Assembly (NCBI RefSeq): GCF_963082655.1
Contig: NC_081552.1
Coordinates: forward strand, 183,628,571-183,692,570
Length of the DNA stretch: 64,000 nucleotides
Reading direction: 5' to 3'
Source of the DNA: Stomoxys calcitrans
Lineage: Eukaryota; Arthropoda; Insecta; Diptera; Muscidae
Position 1 is the stretch's first letter, and every line of letters starts with the position of its first letter. The notes beneath the pieces are model-generated. The model searched no databases. It saw only the letters and a program-made list of their open reading frames with translations, and was not told the origin of the DNA. Both the position numbers and the translations under genes were made by a program. This document shows positions 25,501-31,690 of this stretch, piece after piece.

Positions 25501-25526
25501 TTCTTTTTTTACGGAACTGCATGTAA
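1469..25526 (+). CDS. Odorant receptor (7tm_6 family), complete ten-exon gene model
   Basis: Insect odorant receptors are seven-helix membrane proteins with an intracellular N-terminus that work with the co-receptor Orco as odour-gated cation channels in sensory neuron dendrites. I joined ten exons by reading splice sites: 1469-1593, 7015-7114, 13141-13279, 13362-13559, 15250-15354, 21187-21352, 21411-21516, 21581-21682, 25257-25412, 25476-25526. They sum to 1248 nt, giving 415 residues plus TAA, the usual length for the family. All nine junctions keep phase and all introns are GT-AG. Family marks are a TM1 block (residues 43-65), the FPIWYG segment after exon 4, the VKYMEVCIKLHQEIL block (about 265-277), YELIVFCINGQ in exon 8, AIYDCLWY in exon 9, and the C-terminal SYFLFLR. 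No frameshift or stop was seen. The family call rests on recognised motifs, not a database search, and no orthologue is named. Large introns are full of mobile elements. Confidence 0.88.
1756..1993. mobile_element. Mariner-type MITE, 238 bp, in receptor intron 1
   Basis: Its terminal inverted repeats start TTGGGTTGCCCAAAAA and read on to GCGGATTTTT on both ends. TA duplications flank it at 1754-1755 and 1994-1995. It has no coding capacity. A close copy is at 10873-11109. The ends resemble those of mariner-derived MITEs known in animals. Confidence 0.85.
2055..4760 (-). mobile_element. LINE (LOA/I-like clade), near full length but decayed, antisense in intron 1
   Basis: Read on the - strand it has, in order, a Cys-rich finger (4706-4410; C-x-x-C ... 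C-x-x-C-M-E-W-V-H), an endonuclease C-terminal part (4290-3787, SDHLPIILTI), a reverse transcriptase (3607-2765, with SKAFDTVSH, GILQGG and YADDC) and a C-terminal part (2671-2141). The frames are broken between these parts. The 3' tail is (CAA)n, near 2060. It is non-functional. The clade is inferred from domain order and motifs. Confidence 0.8.
4775..5225 (+). mobile_element. Hairpin-ended repeat, 5' part
   Basis: It starts TTTTTATACCCACC and runs through the family head (CTCGAAATATTGACCTGAGACC, TATTCTTCTCCGTCTG), then into ~150 bp units. It is cut on the right by a mariner fragment. Confidence 0.6.
5226..5650 (+). mobile_element. Decayed Tc1/mariner-type transposon fragment
   Basis: It has the same start as the fold-back elements at 36-61 kb (TTGCAAATTATTAAATTTTATTA). 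Broken frames then match the transposase catalytic region (L-N-G-Y-V-N-K-Q-D and V-W-C-G-L-W-A-G-G-I-I-G-P-Y-F). Unlike those elements, its catalytic part is in the forward direction. Confidence 0.7.
5651..5935 (-). repeat. ~150 bp unit repeats of the hairpin family
   Basis: Two units read AAATCGGATAAGAATTGCGCCC, GAGGCTCAAGAAGTC and CAGCTATATCAGGTTA. No end is present. Confidence 0.6.
5936..6890 (-). mobile_element. LINE fragment, RNase H and C-terminal region, antisense
   Basis: The - strand frame 6862-6254 reads a C-terminal LINE segment (ESVVWWDSVDGCRTAKALWP, then VITGHC). Part of it is nearly identical to 13914-14040. It has frameshifts and no full domain. Confidence 0.65.
7015..7114 (+). 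CDS. Odorant receptor exon 2 (residues 42-75, TM1)
   Basis: It follows a TTGTTTTCAG acceptor and ends GAG before GTAAGT. Its first base completes the codon begun in exon 1. It encodes a hydrophobic helix starting W-N-L-F-L-L-V-T-C, as TM1 of fly receptors does, followed by a basic loop (LRRHQ). Confidence 0.88.
7205..7620 (+). mobile_element. Hairpin-ended repeat, head and first units
   Basis: The head hairpin TATACTCTCCACCATAGGATGG..GAGTATA starts near 7209. It is followed by the family text (CCATTTGTAACACAATGAAA) and one to two units. The tail is lost. Confidence 0.65.
7621..7924. other. No recognised feature
   Basis: This is intron 2 sequence between a repeat and a LINE. Nothing is supported. 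Confidence 0.4.
7925..11231 (+). mobile_element. LINE with reverse transcriptase and RNase H, 5' truncated, in intron 2
   Basis: In order it has the endonuclease C-terminus (about 7950-8330), an in-frame-broken fingers/palm region (GPDGIFPALL at 8790, EAYRPINLRS at 8950), reverse transcriptase 9139-9912 (QGTPQGGILSPLLW, CYADDVIILLKG), RNase H (9976-10560, C-Y-A-D-V-S-K, NERADDLA) and a C-terminal Cys/His region (CRACGEDDETLEHFLCHCPAF, 10710-10770). Several stops and frameshifts make it non-functional. A short duplication (8387-8460 and 8470-8570) repeats one segment. The 3' end is AACCTAACCTAAC. A mariner MITE is inserted near the 3' end of its coding region. Confidence 0.85.
10873..11109. 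mobile_element. Mariner-type MITE, 237 bp, inside the LINE
   Basis: This is the second copy of the MITE at 1756. TA duplications lie at 10871-10872 and 11110-11111. It interrupts the LINE just after the last recognisable coding segment, so it inserted after the LINE. Confidence 0.88.
11232..12440. repeat. Tandem repeat block, possibly inside a solo LTR
   Basis: About six units share GACATAAGAGCCGCTGAGCC, the following GTGCCGTCTGCC and ACCATCACCCCGTGA. They are spaced about 140 bases apart between 11380 and 12240. A TATAAAAG at 11246 and an AATAAA near 12407 flank the array. That layout suits an LTR, but I could not define paired ends, so that part is inference. Confidence 0.5.
12470..13095 (+). 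repeat. ~150 bp unit repeats of the hairpin family, with tail
   Basis: Four units (CCGATCTCC, CTTCTTGAGCC, GGCGCAATT) end in a degraded tail, GGAGGGTATATAAAATTCGG then CAGCCCGAATTTAGCGCGCTTTTA. The tail stops about 45 bases before receptor exon 3. Confidence 0.65.
13141..13279 (+). CDS. Odorant receptor exon 3 (residues 76-122, TM2 region)
   Basis: The acceptor is TTTTATAG and the donor GTAAGTCC at 13280. The exon starts with a hydrophobic run (AIIIVLQVLMTLWKLW) and then an acidic, helical loop. It joins exon 2 in phase 0. The acceptor lies about 45 bases downstream of a hairpin-element end at 13095. Confidence 0.87.
13362..13559 (+). CDS. Odorant receptor exon 4 (residues 122-188, TM3 region)
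   Basis: The intron before it is 82 bp and has a long T-tract acceptor ending in TAG. The exon encodes a charged loop, then a helix around VLRMTVFAICSWYSG, and ends with one base (c) before GTAAGT at 13560. That base joins CA of exon 5 to make proline. Confidence 0.87.
13680..14400 (-). mobile_element. LINE fragment, antisense, in intron 4
   Basis: The - strand frames read a reverse transcriptase C-terminal part (YGVLVWWDAV, FEKVQRLTCTGITGALRS, LDMQPIG) and an RNase H portion. It is the same family as the 5.9-6.9 kb fragment. It is broken. Confidence 0.7.
14401..15205 (+). mobile_element. Hairpin-ended repeat, five ~150 bp units and tail hairpin
   Basis: CCCATATAAACCGATC-type segments recur at 14490, 14643, 14790, 14941 and 15092, a period of about 150 bp. 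The tail hairpin TTCGGCCCGGCCGAA is at 15173-15187, followed by the terminal ACGCTTTTACTTGTTTC. It ends about 45 bases before exon 5. The head is missing. Confidence 0.75.
15250..15354 (+). CDS. Odorant receptor exon 5 (residues 188-223, TM4)
   Basis: The acceptor is CTTTGCTTAAG and the donor GTAAGTC at 15355. It encodes the aromatic/proline segment before TM4 (SFPIWYG) and then AFIVEYFIITMEIYLATV, matching the usual place of the P-W-P segment and TM4 in this family. It is too short to stand out as an open reading frame on its own. Confidence 0.85.
15355..15707. other. Intron 5 sequence, nothing recognised
   Basis: I see no repeat or coding signal that I can support here. Confidence 0.4.
15708..15992 (-). 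mobile_element. tRNA-derived SINE, best-preserved copy
   Basis: On the - strand, box A TAGCGCAAAGG (15981-15971) and box B GGTTCGAATAC (15938-15928) are about 32 bases apart, the spacing of a pol III internal promoter. The body has CAGCGGTGGTTTTCTCC and CTCGGCTATAAAAAGAAGGCC. The 3' part is CTTAGTGAAATGTTCATGGGC. It is about 285 bp in all and non-coding. Confidence 0.85.
16000..16240. other. Unclassified sequence
   Basis: This is moderately G+C-rich sequence between a SINE and an RNase H fragment. Both strands are open for 60-100 codons but show no family motif. Confidence 0.3.
16243..16530 (+). mobile_element. LINE RNase H fragment
   Basis: The frame reads I-Y-V-D-S-Q-A-A-L-K, then RLCWVPSHQDVAGNKEAQEL, the RNase H motifs of I/LOA-like LINEs. 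It is truncated on both sides. Confidence 0.75.
16580..17270 (+). mobile_element. RTE-like LINE fragment, reverse transcriptase C-terminus
   Basis: Broken + frames read N-F-I-Y-L-G-T-A-I, TLILPVLLYGSEA, YELYDDDSIV, ARWKDQVVGDTSKLGV and EDRGA, the C-terminal signature of RTE-clade LINEs. The ATG/stop context is lost and frameshifts are present. Confidence 0.75.
17271..17960. mobile_element. RTE-associated non-coding fragment
   Basis: It holds GGCCATTGGTTGTTTAAAGG with GCGCCATTATCTCGCCTTGTC (17363-17403), like 24420-24465 beside the RTE copy in intron 8. An inverted partner is at 17640-17720. A (CAATAA/CAACAA) tract lies at 17817-17831. It is probably 5' UTR or a rearranged tail. Confidence 0.45.
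17985..18212 (-). mobile_element. RTE-like LINE 5' fragment
   Basis: The - strand resembles 24110-24220, where the same element reads the endonuclease start (N-I-R-T-L-Y-R-E-A-A-V-Y-T-L-A-D-V-L). Here the matching text is GTATACTGCACCTTCTCTAT and CATCCGCCAGTGCG, diverged. Confidence 0.6.
18213..18948 (+). mobile_element. Hairpin-ended repeat units with tail hairpin
   Basis: Three to four ~150 bp units (AACCGATCCCC, GATTTCTTGAGCCCCTAG) end in GATTCGGCCCGGCTGAATTT and TTTTACTTGTTTC near 18905-18945. One base of the hairpin stem is mismatched. Confidence 0.7.
18955..20848 (+). mobile_element. Helitron-like non-autonomous element(s) in intron 5
   Basis: About ten internal units carry CAAATGAAAGGTATTCGGGAGTAGA at ~130 bp spacing. 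A 5'-type segment (TTCCATAGAATTAAAAACGG) appears inside at 19540, so two copies may lie head to tail. The 3' end is GCGCACCGGAGCGGGTCTGG then CTAG (20845-20848), followed by T. This is a Helitron-type terminus. It encodes no Rep/helicase and carries a SINE. Confidence 0.65.
20460..20752 (-). mobile_element. tRNA-derived SINE inside the Helitron-like element
   Basis: The - strand box B region GCGTTCGAATCC is at 20712-20701. The body matches the SINE at 15.7 kb. The junction sequence TTTGCCC(A/G)GGAATCCAGCAGG is shared with the copy at 27.1 kb. Confidence 0.75.
20849..21186. other. End of receptor intron 5, nothing recognised
   Basis: This is A+T-rich sequence leading to the exon 6 acceptor. 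It contains no repeat that I recognise, so it is probably original intron sequence. Confidence 0.4.
21187..21352 (+). CDS. Odorant receptor exon 6 (residues 223-278, TM4-TM5 loop)
   Basis: The acceptor is TTATTACCTAAG. The frame reads 54 codons without a stop to a GTAGAG donor at 21353. It contains a leucine-rich helix (CLTLLRVLRKLI) and the family-typical Y-x-x-x-C-I-K-x-H-Q-x-I-L block. The donor is GT but not the GTAAGT used elsewhere, so it is the weakest splice site of the model. Confidence 0.83.
21411..21516 (+). CDS. Odorant receptor exon 7 (residues 278-313, TM5)
   Basis: It follows a 58 bp intron ending TTTTTTGCAG. Its first base completes a lysine codon from exon 6. It encodes GLFAECCLVICMLTF, the TM5 block of the family, and ends before GTGAGT at 21517. 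Confidence 0.88.
21581..21682 (+). CDS. Odorant receptor exon 8 (residues 314-347, TM6)
   Basis: It is flanked by a 64 bp intron (acceptor TTTTTAG) and a GTAAGT donor at 21683. It encodes a helix ending YELIVFCINGQRISSE, the conserved C-x-x-G-x-x-x-x-x-S/E motif of the family. A mobile element head begins about 12 bases past the donor. Confidence 0.9.
21940..24694 (-). mobile_element. RTE-like LINE, nearly complete but broken, antisense in intron 8
   Basis: Read on the - strand: an endonuclease start (24220-24110, RTLYREAAVYTLADVL), then IVLGDFNANIGREDIFG and SNQIDQIVIDGK (23923-23420), a linker (23182-22790, RKFYQRIKAQTDSFG, LRIWKEHF), reverse transcriptase pieces (22600-22220), and the C-terminus (22189-21932, GRPKARWKDQVLGDTS, AEDRGA). 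Stops and frameshifts are scattered. The segment around 22640-22740 is repeated at 22800-22900. This is the RTE clade often annotated as a craniofacial development protein 2-like sequence. Confidence 0.8.
24654..24694. repeat. Imperfect inverted repeat at the RTE/hairpin-element junction
   Basis: CACCACACAAGTTGGAG and TTCCAGCTTGTGTGGTG form arms of about 17 bases with one or two mismatches around a short loop. Confidence 0.6.
25257..25412 (+). CDS. Odorant receptor exon 9 (residues 348-399, TM6-TM7 signature)
   Basis: The acceptor is CAATTTCAG and the donor GTAAGA at 25413. It encodes PFAIYDCLWY, then IMILRSN, and a GGLARMS segment leading into TM7. These are the most conserved parts of insect odorant receptors. 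The acceptor pyrimidine tract partly overlaps the tail of a hairpin element. Confidence 0.92.
25476..25526 (+). CDS. Odorant receptor exon 10 (residues 400-415, C-terminus)
   Basis: It follows a 63 bp intron with a CTTCTACAG acceptor. It encodes the end of TM7 (SVSYFLFLR) and stops at TAA (25524-25526). Fly receptors commonly end just after this segment. Confidence 0.87.
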   Translation: MIRSSVSYFLFLRNCM

Positions 25527-25555
25527 ACAGTGCCTATTGAATAGACATCATATAG

Positions 25556-25561
25556 AATAAA
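25556..25561 (+). terminator. Poly(A) signal of the odorant receptor
   Basis: AATAAA lies 30 bases past the stop codon, giving a short 3' UTR. A hairpin element begins at about 25680, so the gene's own sequence probably ends before that. Confidence 0.6.
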
Positions 25562-25679
25562 ATTTCTTTGTATGGGAATGAAAAATATATTAAATAGATT
25601 AACTGTAACAACTGTGATATCGTAGTATATTCCGCGATTCATATGGAAGAACAAATGCGTAAAAATCCTCTAGATGATA

Positions 25680-26670
25680 GTTTTTATACCCACCGCCATA
25701 GGATGGGGGTATACTAACCTAGTCTTTCCGTTTGCAACACCTCGAAATAATGATCTCCGACCGATCTAACGCTTTGACTTCTTGAGCCCCTGGAAGCCGC
25801 AGTTTTGCCCGATTCGGCTACAATTTTGCGTGTGGTGTTCTTTTGTGACTTCCAACAACTATGCCAAGTAACAGTTCAAATAGGTCAAGAGCTAAATATA
25901 GCTCCCATATAAACCTATCTCCCGATATGACTTCTCGAGCCACTGGAAGCCACAATTTTCATCGGATTTGGCTGAAATTTTGTATGTGGTGTTTCGTTAT
26001 GACTTTCAAAGTGCCAAGTACGGTCTAAATCGGTCTATAACCTGAGATAGCTCTCATATAAACCGATCTCCCGATTTTATTTCTTGAGTCCTTACATGCC
26101 GCAATATTTGTCCGATTTGGCTGAAATTTTCCATGTAGTGTTTTGCTTTGATTTCCGACTGTGTCGAGTACGGTCCAAATCGGGCTATATCCTGATATAG
26201 CTTCCATAAAAATCGATTTCCCGATTTGACTTCGTGAGCCCTTACAACCCGCAATTTTTGTCCTATTTAGCTGAATTTTTGCACATAGTGTTTTCTTATG
26301 ACTTCCAAAAACTGGGCAAGTACGGTTCAAAGCGGTCTATAACCTGACATAGCTCCCGTATAAACTGATCTCTCGATTTGACTTCTTGAGCTCTTACTAG
26401 ACGCAATTTTTGTTCGACTTGGCTGACATTTTACATGCGGTGTTGTGTTATGACTTCCAACAACTGTGTCAATTACGGTCCAACTCCGTCTATAACCTGA
26501 TATAGCTTCCATTTCCTAGAAGCTTTAATTTTTGCTGGTTTAACAGAGTTTGGTATGTATTGTAGAATTAAGTTATGCCCTTTAGCTAAAATTAGTTTGT
26601 AAAAATTTTAATCCATGGTGGTGGGTTTTAAAGATTTGTCCCAGCCGAACTTAGCACGATTTTATTTGCT
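25680..26670 (+). mobile_element. Hairpin-ended element downstream of the receptor, near complete
   Basis: The head hairpin is at 25685-25713 (TATACCC ... GGGTATA). Five ~150 bp units follow. The tail is CATGGTGGTGGGTTTTAAAG, CCCAGCCGAACTTAGC and TTTTATTTGC at 26610-26670. It has no coding capacity. Confidence 0.75.
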
Positions 26671-26808
26671 TTTGTTCATTGCGGCAAAGAACGCTCTTCC
26701 GAAATTATAAAAAATGCTTCTAGGGCCTTTGTGGACAAGATGGAGTCTATTTATTTATGTAATGGTTTGTTATGACGAAGCATGCTGTACATCTAGGTAT
26801 ATTATAAA

Positions 26809-27390
26809 CTAGCCGAACCTGGCCGGATCTGCTGCGCCTTTTATGGTGGGGACACTTCGCCCAGAATGTGGATATCGAATTCGTGCCACTGTAGCCTTTG
26901 TCCGCCTATGACGCTCAAATCCTAGCGAGAACTTCGGACAAAATTTTGCGAAATACCATACCATGTATGGTCATGTGAAATATTCTCCCAAAGAGGTGTC
27001 GCACTGCGGCATGCCGATCGGACTCGGCTGTAAAAAAAAGGTCCCTTATCTTGATAAACTCAACTTGAATCGAAAAGCCCACATTGATGTGTGAGAAGTT
27101 TGCCCCTGCTGGATTCCCGGGCAAATTTTTACTCTACTCCCAAATGCATTTCTTTTGAGTCCTATGTTACCGTATTGGTAAATATTTCCGGTTTAGGGGT
27201 ATTTCAGGGGTGGTCACTTGGCCATTAAAGTAAACATAAGATCCGTGCTCTATTTTCAAAAACATTTCATATGATTCTCATAATGGCATGATCGGTAAAC
27301 TAGTTGGGTTTGAGAATGGGGTGGACCACAGGGTCTTTATCCCGAAAATTAATATCAATTTCCCCAAAATCAATAAATTCCCACCCCAAA
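26809..27390 (-). mobile_element. Helitron-like element, 3' part, carrying a SINE
   Basis: The terminal CTAG is at 26809-26812, with the G+C-rich subterminal segment (CCGGCCAGGTTCGG on the - strand). It then matches 20200-20848 in reverse, including the internal SINE. It is cut at 27390 by the next element's 5' end. Confidence 0.7.
26867..27125 (+). mobile_element. tRNA-derived SINE within the Helitron-like element
   Basis: The body reads GTCCGCCTATGACGCTCAAATCC, then GCATGCCGATCGGACTCGGC and GTGTGAGAAGTTTGCCCC. It lies at the same internal position as the SINE at 20.5 kb. Confidence 0.75.
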
Positions 27391-28725
27391 TCTATATATA
27401 TATATATATATATATAAATTAATTTGTGTTTGTTTGTTTGTTTGTTTGTATGTTTGTTTGTTTGTATGTTTGTTTGTTTGTATGTTTGTTTGTTTGTTTG
27501 TATGTTTGTTGGTTTGTTTGTGGGTTTGTAAATTTGTTTGTTTCGTATAGATTCAAAAACGGCTAAACCGATTTCTTTGAAATGTTCGCAGATTGTGGGG
27601 AGTGGTCCGGAAGGAACAATAGGCTATATAATTTTTTGATACCGCATTGGGGCGGACCCTCCCCCTTACCCCAAAAGTACCAGCCAAAAGTAAAAGTGGA
27701 CCGATTGGGACAATATGCGACTTAAATGAAAGGTATTCAAGAGTAGAGTACAAATTCCATATTAAAAAATTGCTCCAAGTAATTGAGGGGTCGCCCCGAC
27801 CCCAAAATAGGTTTATTGGATGATAATGACAATATGGGAAACGAATGAAAGGTATTCGGGAGTAGATTACGAATATGGTCCGGAAGAAGCAGTAGGCTAT
27901 ATAAGTTTTTGATATTGCAAGGGGGGCGGACCCTCCTACTTACCCGAAAAGTACCACCCAAAACTAAAAGTGGGCGGATTGGGATAATATGGGACTTAAG
28001 TGAAAGATATTCAAGAGTAGAGTACGATTTCCATATTAAAAAATTGAGTCCAAGTAATTGGGAGGCCGCCCCGACCCCAAAACCCCCAAAATTGGTTTAT
28101 TGGACGATAATGACAAAATGGGGCTCGAATGAAAGGTATTCGCGAGTAGATTACGAATATGGACAGGGAGGGGGGTATAGGCTATGTAATTTGTTGATGT
28201 TTGTAGGGGACGAATCCTCACCCGTTAAATAAAAACGCCACCCAATATCAAAAGTTTACCGATAGGGACAATATGGGTATCAAATGAAAGATATTGGAGA
28301 GTAGAAAGCGAATGTGGTATAAAAACTTGGGTTCAAGTATCTAAGGGGTAGCCCAAGCCCGAAAACTGCTCCAAATAGACATATTGGACCTATATATCAA
28401 TATAGGACTCAAAGGTATTCGGGAGTAGACTACGAATATGACATAAAGAACGAGGTCCAAGTAATTGATATGCCCGATATGCTCCCCAAATGGGAATACT
28501 ACTCAATCAAAGCTTGATGAAACTCAAATGATAGACATTTGAGAGCAGATTACGAATATGACATTAAACTTTGTGTCCAAGAACCTACAAGGCTGTATAC
28601 ACCAATCATGACAATATGAGTCATATCATGACAATTCTGGTCATATATCTAGCGAACCACCTCACCTCAAAACAGTCGATCAATTATAATGACCTAACGG
28701 GACACTGTGTGATTTAATTAATGTG
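27391..28725 (+). mobile_element. Helitron-like element, 5' end and internal units
   Basis: It starts TC(TA)n at 27391 after AAA, then a long GTTT-rich tract (27425-27545), the 5' core (TTCAAAAACGGCTAAACCGA) and ~130 bp units. I do not see the 3' CTAG end. Confidence 0.65.
27425..27545 (+). repeat. (GTTT)n/(TTTG)n microsatellite
   Basis: This is a simple TTTG repeat with scattered TATG and GGTT variants, part of the 5' region of the Helitron-like element. Confidence 0.9.
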
Positions 28726-28739
28726 TAGGTCGCCATAGC

Positions 28740-29905
28740 CCCGAAATGATAACAGCGTGAAAGCAGAAGTTAACGATAAGGTTGCAACCATTTTTAGCTC
28801 ACCGATAGACGAGACCAAACGACTTGTTGCTGGGCAACACTTTTTCGGCGAAATCGGACAATAAATACGCCCTTTATGGGTCCAAAACCTTAAATTCAGA
28901 GATCAATCTATATGGCAGCTATATTCAAATCTGGACCGATCTGGGCCAAATTGAATAAGGACGTCGAAGAGCCTAACTAAACTTACTGTCTCAAATTTCA
29001 GCGACATCGGACAATAAATGCGCCTTTTATGGGCACAAAACCTAAAACTGAGATACCGGTCTATATGGCAGCTTCCAAATCTGAACCGATCTGTGCGATT
29101 TTCCAGAAGTATGTCAAGGGGCTTAACTTAACTAACTGTCCCAAATTTCGGCGACATCGGACAATAAATGCGCCTTTTATGGGCCCAAAACCTGAAATCG
29201 AGAAATTGGTCTATATGGCAGCTATATCCAAATCTGAACTGATCAGGGCTTAATTGAAGAAAGATGTCGAAGGGCCTTAGACAACTCACTGTCCCAAATT
29301 TCATCAAAATTGGATAATAGATGTGGCTTTTATGGGCCTATGAACCTAAATCGGAGGATCGGTCTATATGGCAGCTATAACCAAATCTGAACCGATCTAG
29401 GCGAAATTAACGAAAGAAGTCGAAGGGCCTAATACAACTCACTGTCCCAAATTTCAGAAATATCGGATAATAAATGTGGCTTTTATGGGCCTAAGACCCT
29501 AAATCGGAGGATCGGTCTATATTGCAGCTATATCCAAATCTGGACCGATCTGAGCTAAATTGTCGAAGGATTTTAAAGGGCCTAAAACAACTCCCTGTCC
29601 CAAATTTCAGCTAAATCGGATAATAAACGCGGCTTTTATGGTCCTAAGACCCTTAATCGGTGGATTGGTTAATATGGGGGCTATATCAAGATATAGTCCG
29701 AAATAGCCCATCTTCAAACTTAACCTGCTTATGGACAAAAAAGCAGGTTAAGACTGTAGCGTGATTTCATCAGATAGATGGACGGACATGGCTAGATCGT
29801 CTTAGATTTTTACGCTGATCAAGAATATATATACCTTAAAGGGTCGGAAATGGATATTTCGATGTGTTGCAAACGGAATGACAAAATGAAAATGAAAAGA
29901 CTAAA
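28740..29905 (+). repeat. ~152 bp tandem units, second internal type
   Basis: CGGACAATAAATGCGCC-type segments recur at 28856, 29008, 29158, 29312, 29464 and 29617. Each is followed by TTTTATGGGCC and GGTCTATATGGCAGCTATAT. The block ends with GATGGACGGACATGGCTAGA and AGGGTCGGAAATGGATATTT, the same closing segment used in the hairpin elements. Confidence 0.75.
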
Positions 29906-29927
29906 TGATGATTATTTAATAGGTAGT

Positions 29928-29985
29928 CATATGGTATGGTGGTTGTCTATGAATGACTATTCATAGACAACCACCATACCATATG
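29928..29985. repeat. Perfect 58 bp palindrome (27 bp arms, 4 bp loop)
   Basis: The arms start CATATGGTATGGTGGTTG and are exact reverse complements around GACT. Similar flanking text near 31966-32020 lacks the second arm. Confidence 0.95.
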
Positions 29986-30224
29986 ATCCCTCTATGCGAG
30001 TAGAACTAACATTTAAATTAGCGTCATCTGACAGTCTTCAATTGAAATTGTTTGATCCAATTGGATTTAGTTGATCCAATTAAGAATATGCCAACATGAA
30101 CAGAGAGAGGGCAGAATGGTAAAATTTAATCATCAGCATATTTCTTTGTTATGACAACCTATCGGTCCGTTCAATAAAGAAAAATAAAATATAGGAACAT
30201 AGGAAGGATCTAAAAGCAAAATAT
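29986..30224. other. No recognised feature
   Basis: A+T-rich sequence. Nothing is supported. Confidence 0.4.
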
Positions 30225-30683
30225 TTGGTATCAAATTCTGGGGTGAGATGTCTGGAGGAGCCTCCCACACCCAAACCCCGGCAAACGGATTTATAGACCA
30301 ACCACTACAATATGGGACTCAAATTAAATGTATTTGAGAGTAGAAAACGAATCTGATATACAATTGCGGAACTAAGTGTTTCGTGGGTCACACCACCACT
30401 ATAAAACCTCTCAAATCGGACATACAAATCGGTCTTTGGGAATAAAGCACGAAGTTGACTTTCACTTTTGGGACCAAGTGTCTGGGGGTCCATCACACCC
30501 CAAGAAGGACTTTTACTGACCATTGCAATGTGGGGTTTAAATAAGAGGTACTTGAGTGTAGAAAAATCCATAGGAAAATTGGAATACATTTTCAACTACA
30601 ATTACGCAGAAATGTTCAAATTTAGAGTACTTCTCTCCAACATAGCATAATCGGGCGCAGCAGAGCGGGCCGGGCTCAGCTAG
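30225..30683 (+). mobile_element. Helitron-like element, 3' part
   Basis: It has ~130 bp units (GGGACTCAAATTAAATGTATTTGAGAGTAGA), then GCGCAGCAGAGCGGGCCGGG, CTCAG and CTAG at 30680-30683. The 5' side is truncated. Confidence 0.7.
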
Positions 30684-31690
30684 TCTATATATATATAAAT
30701 GTTGTTTGTGGGTTTGTAAATTTGTTTGTTCCGTATTGACTCAAAAACGGCTGAACCGATTTCTTTCAAATTTACACAGATTGTGGGGAGTGGTCCGGAA
30801 GGAGCAATAGGCTATTTAATTTATTGATATTGATAGGGGGGCGGACCCTCCCCCTTACCTTAAAAGTACGATCCCAAAATAAAAGTGAACCGATCGGGAC
30901 AATATGGGATTCAAATGGAAGGTATTTAAGAGTAGACTACGAATTTCATATTAAAAATTGGATCCAAGTAACTGGGGGCCGCCCCAAACACAAAACCCCC
31001 TATAATAGGTTTATTGGACGATAATCACAATATGGGACTCGAACGAAGGGTATTCGGGAGTAGATTGCGAAAATGGTCGGGAAGGTGGCGGATATTGGAA
31101 GGGGGCGGACCCTCCCCCGTTACCCCAAAAACACCACCTAACATCAAAAGTGGACCGATAGGGACAATATGGGTATGGGGAGTAGAATGCGAATAAGGTA
31201 TTAAAAATTGGGATGAAGTATTCGAGGGGTCGTCCTACCCCCACAACTCCCACAAACAAACATATTGGACGAAAAAATCAATAAAGGACTCAAATGAAAG
31301 GTATTCGGGACTAGACTACGAATATGGCATAAAAAATGGGCTCCAAGTAATTGGCGGTTGCCCCACCCTCAAATGGGTGGGGCAATCCTAGCTAGATGAG
31401 CCTCAAATTAAAGGCATTTGGTAGTAGATTACGAATATGACATTAAACTTTGTGTTCAAGAATCTAGGTGGTGCTTTACCTCCTCATTAAAAAAATTGGA
31501 AATTAAGTGATAGATATTTTTAATGGGAGTGCGTCATTCAAATGTATGCCCAAGTGGCAGATGGAGTGAGGCGTCCCCCACAAAACGGCTGTGTGCACCA
31601 ATTACGACAATATGGGGTAAGGTTGTGGACTGCGAATATGATATCTCACCTCGAAACAGTTGATCAATTATAATGAAATAACAGGACACT
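30684..31690 (+). mobile_element. Helitron-like element, 5' end abutting the previous one
   Basis: It begins TCTATATATATATAAATG directly after the CTAG of the preceding copy. The 5' core (GACTCAAAAACGGCTGAACC) and six units follow. No 3' end was seen. Confidence 0.65.
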
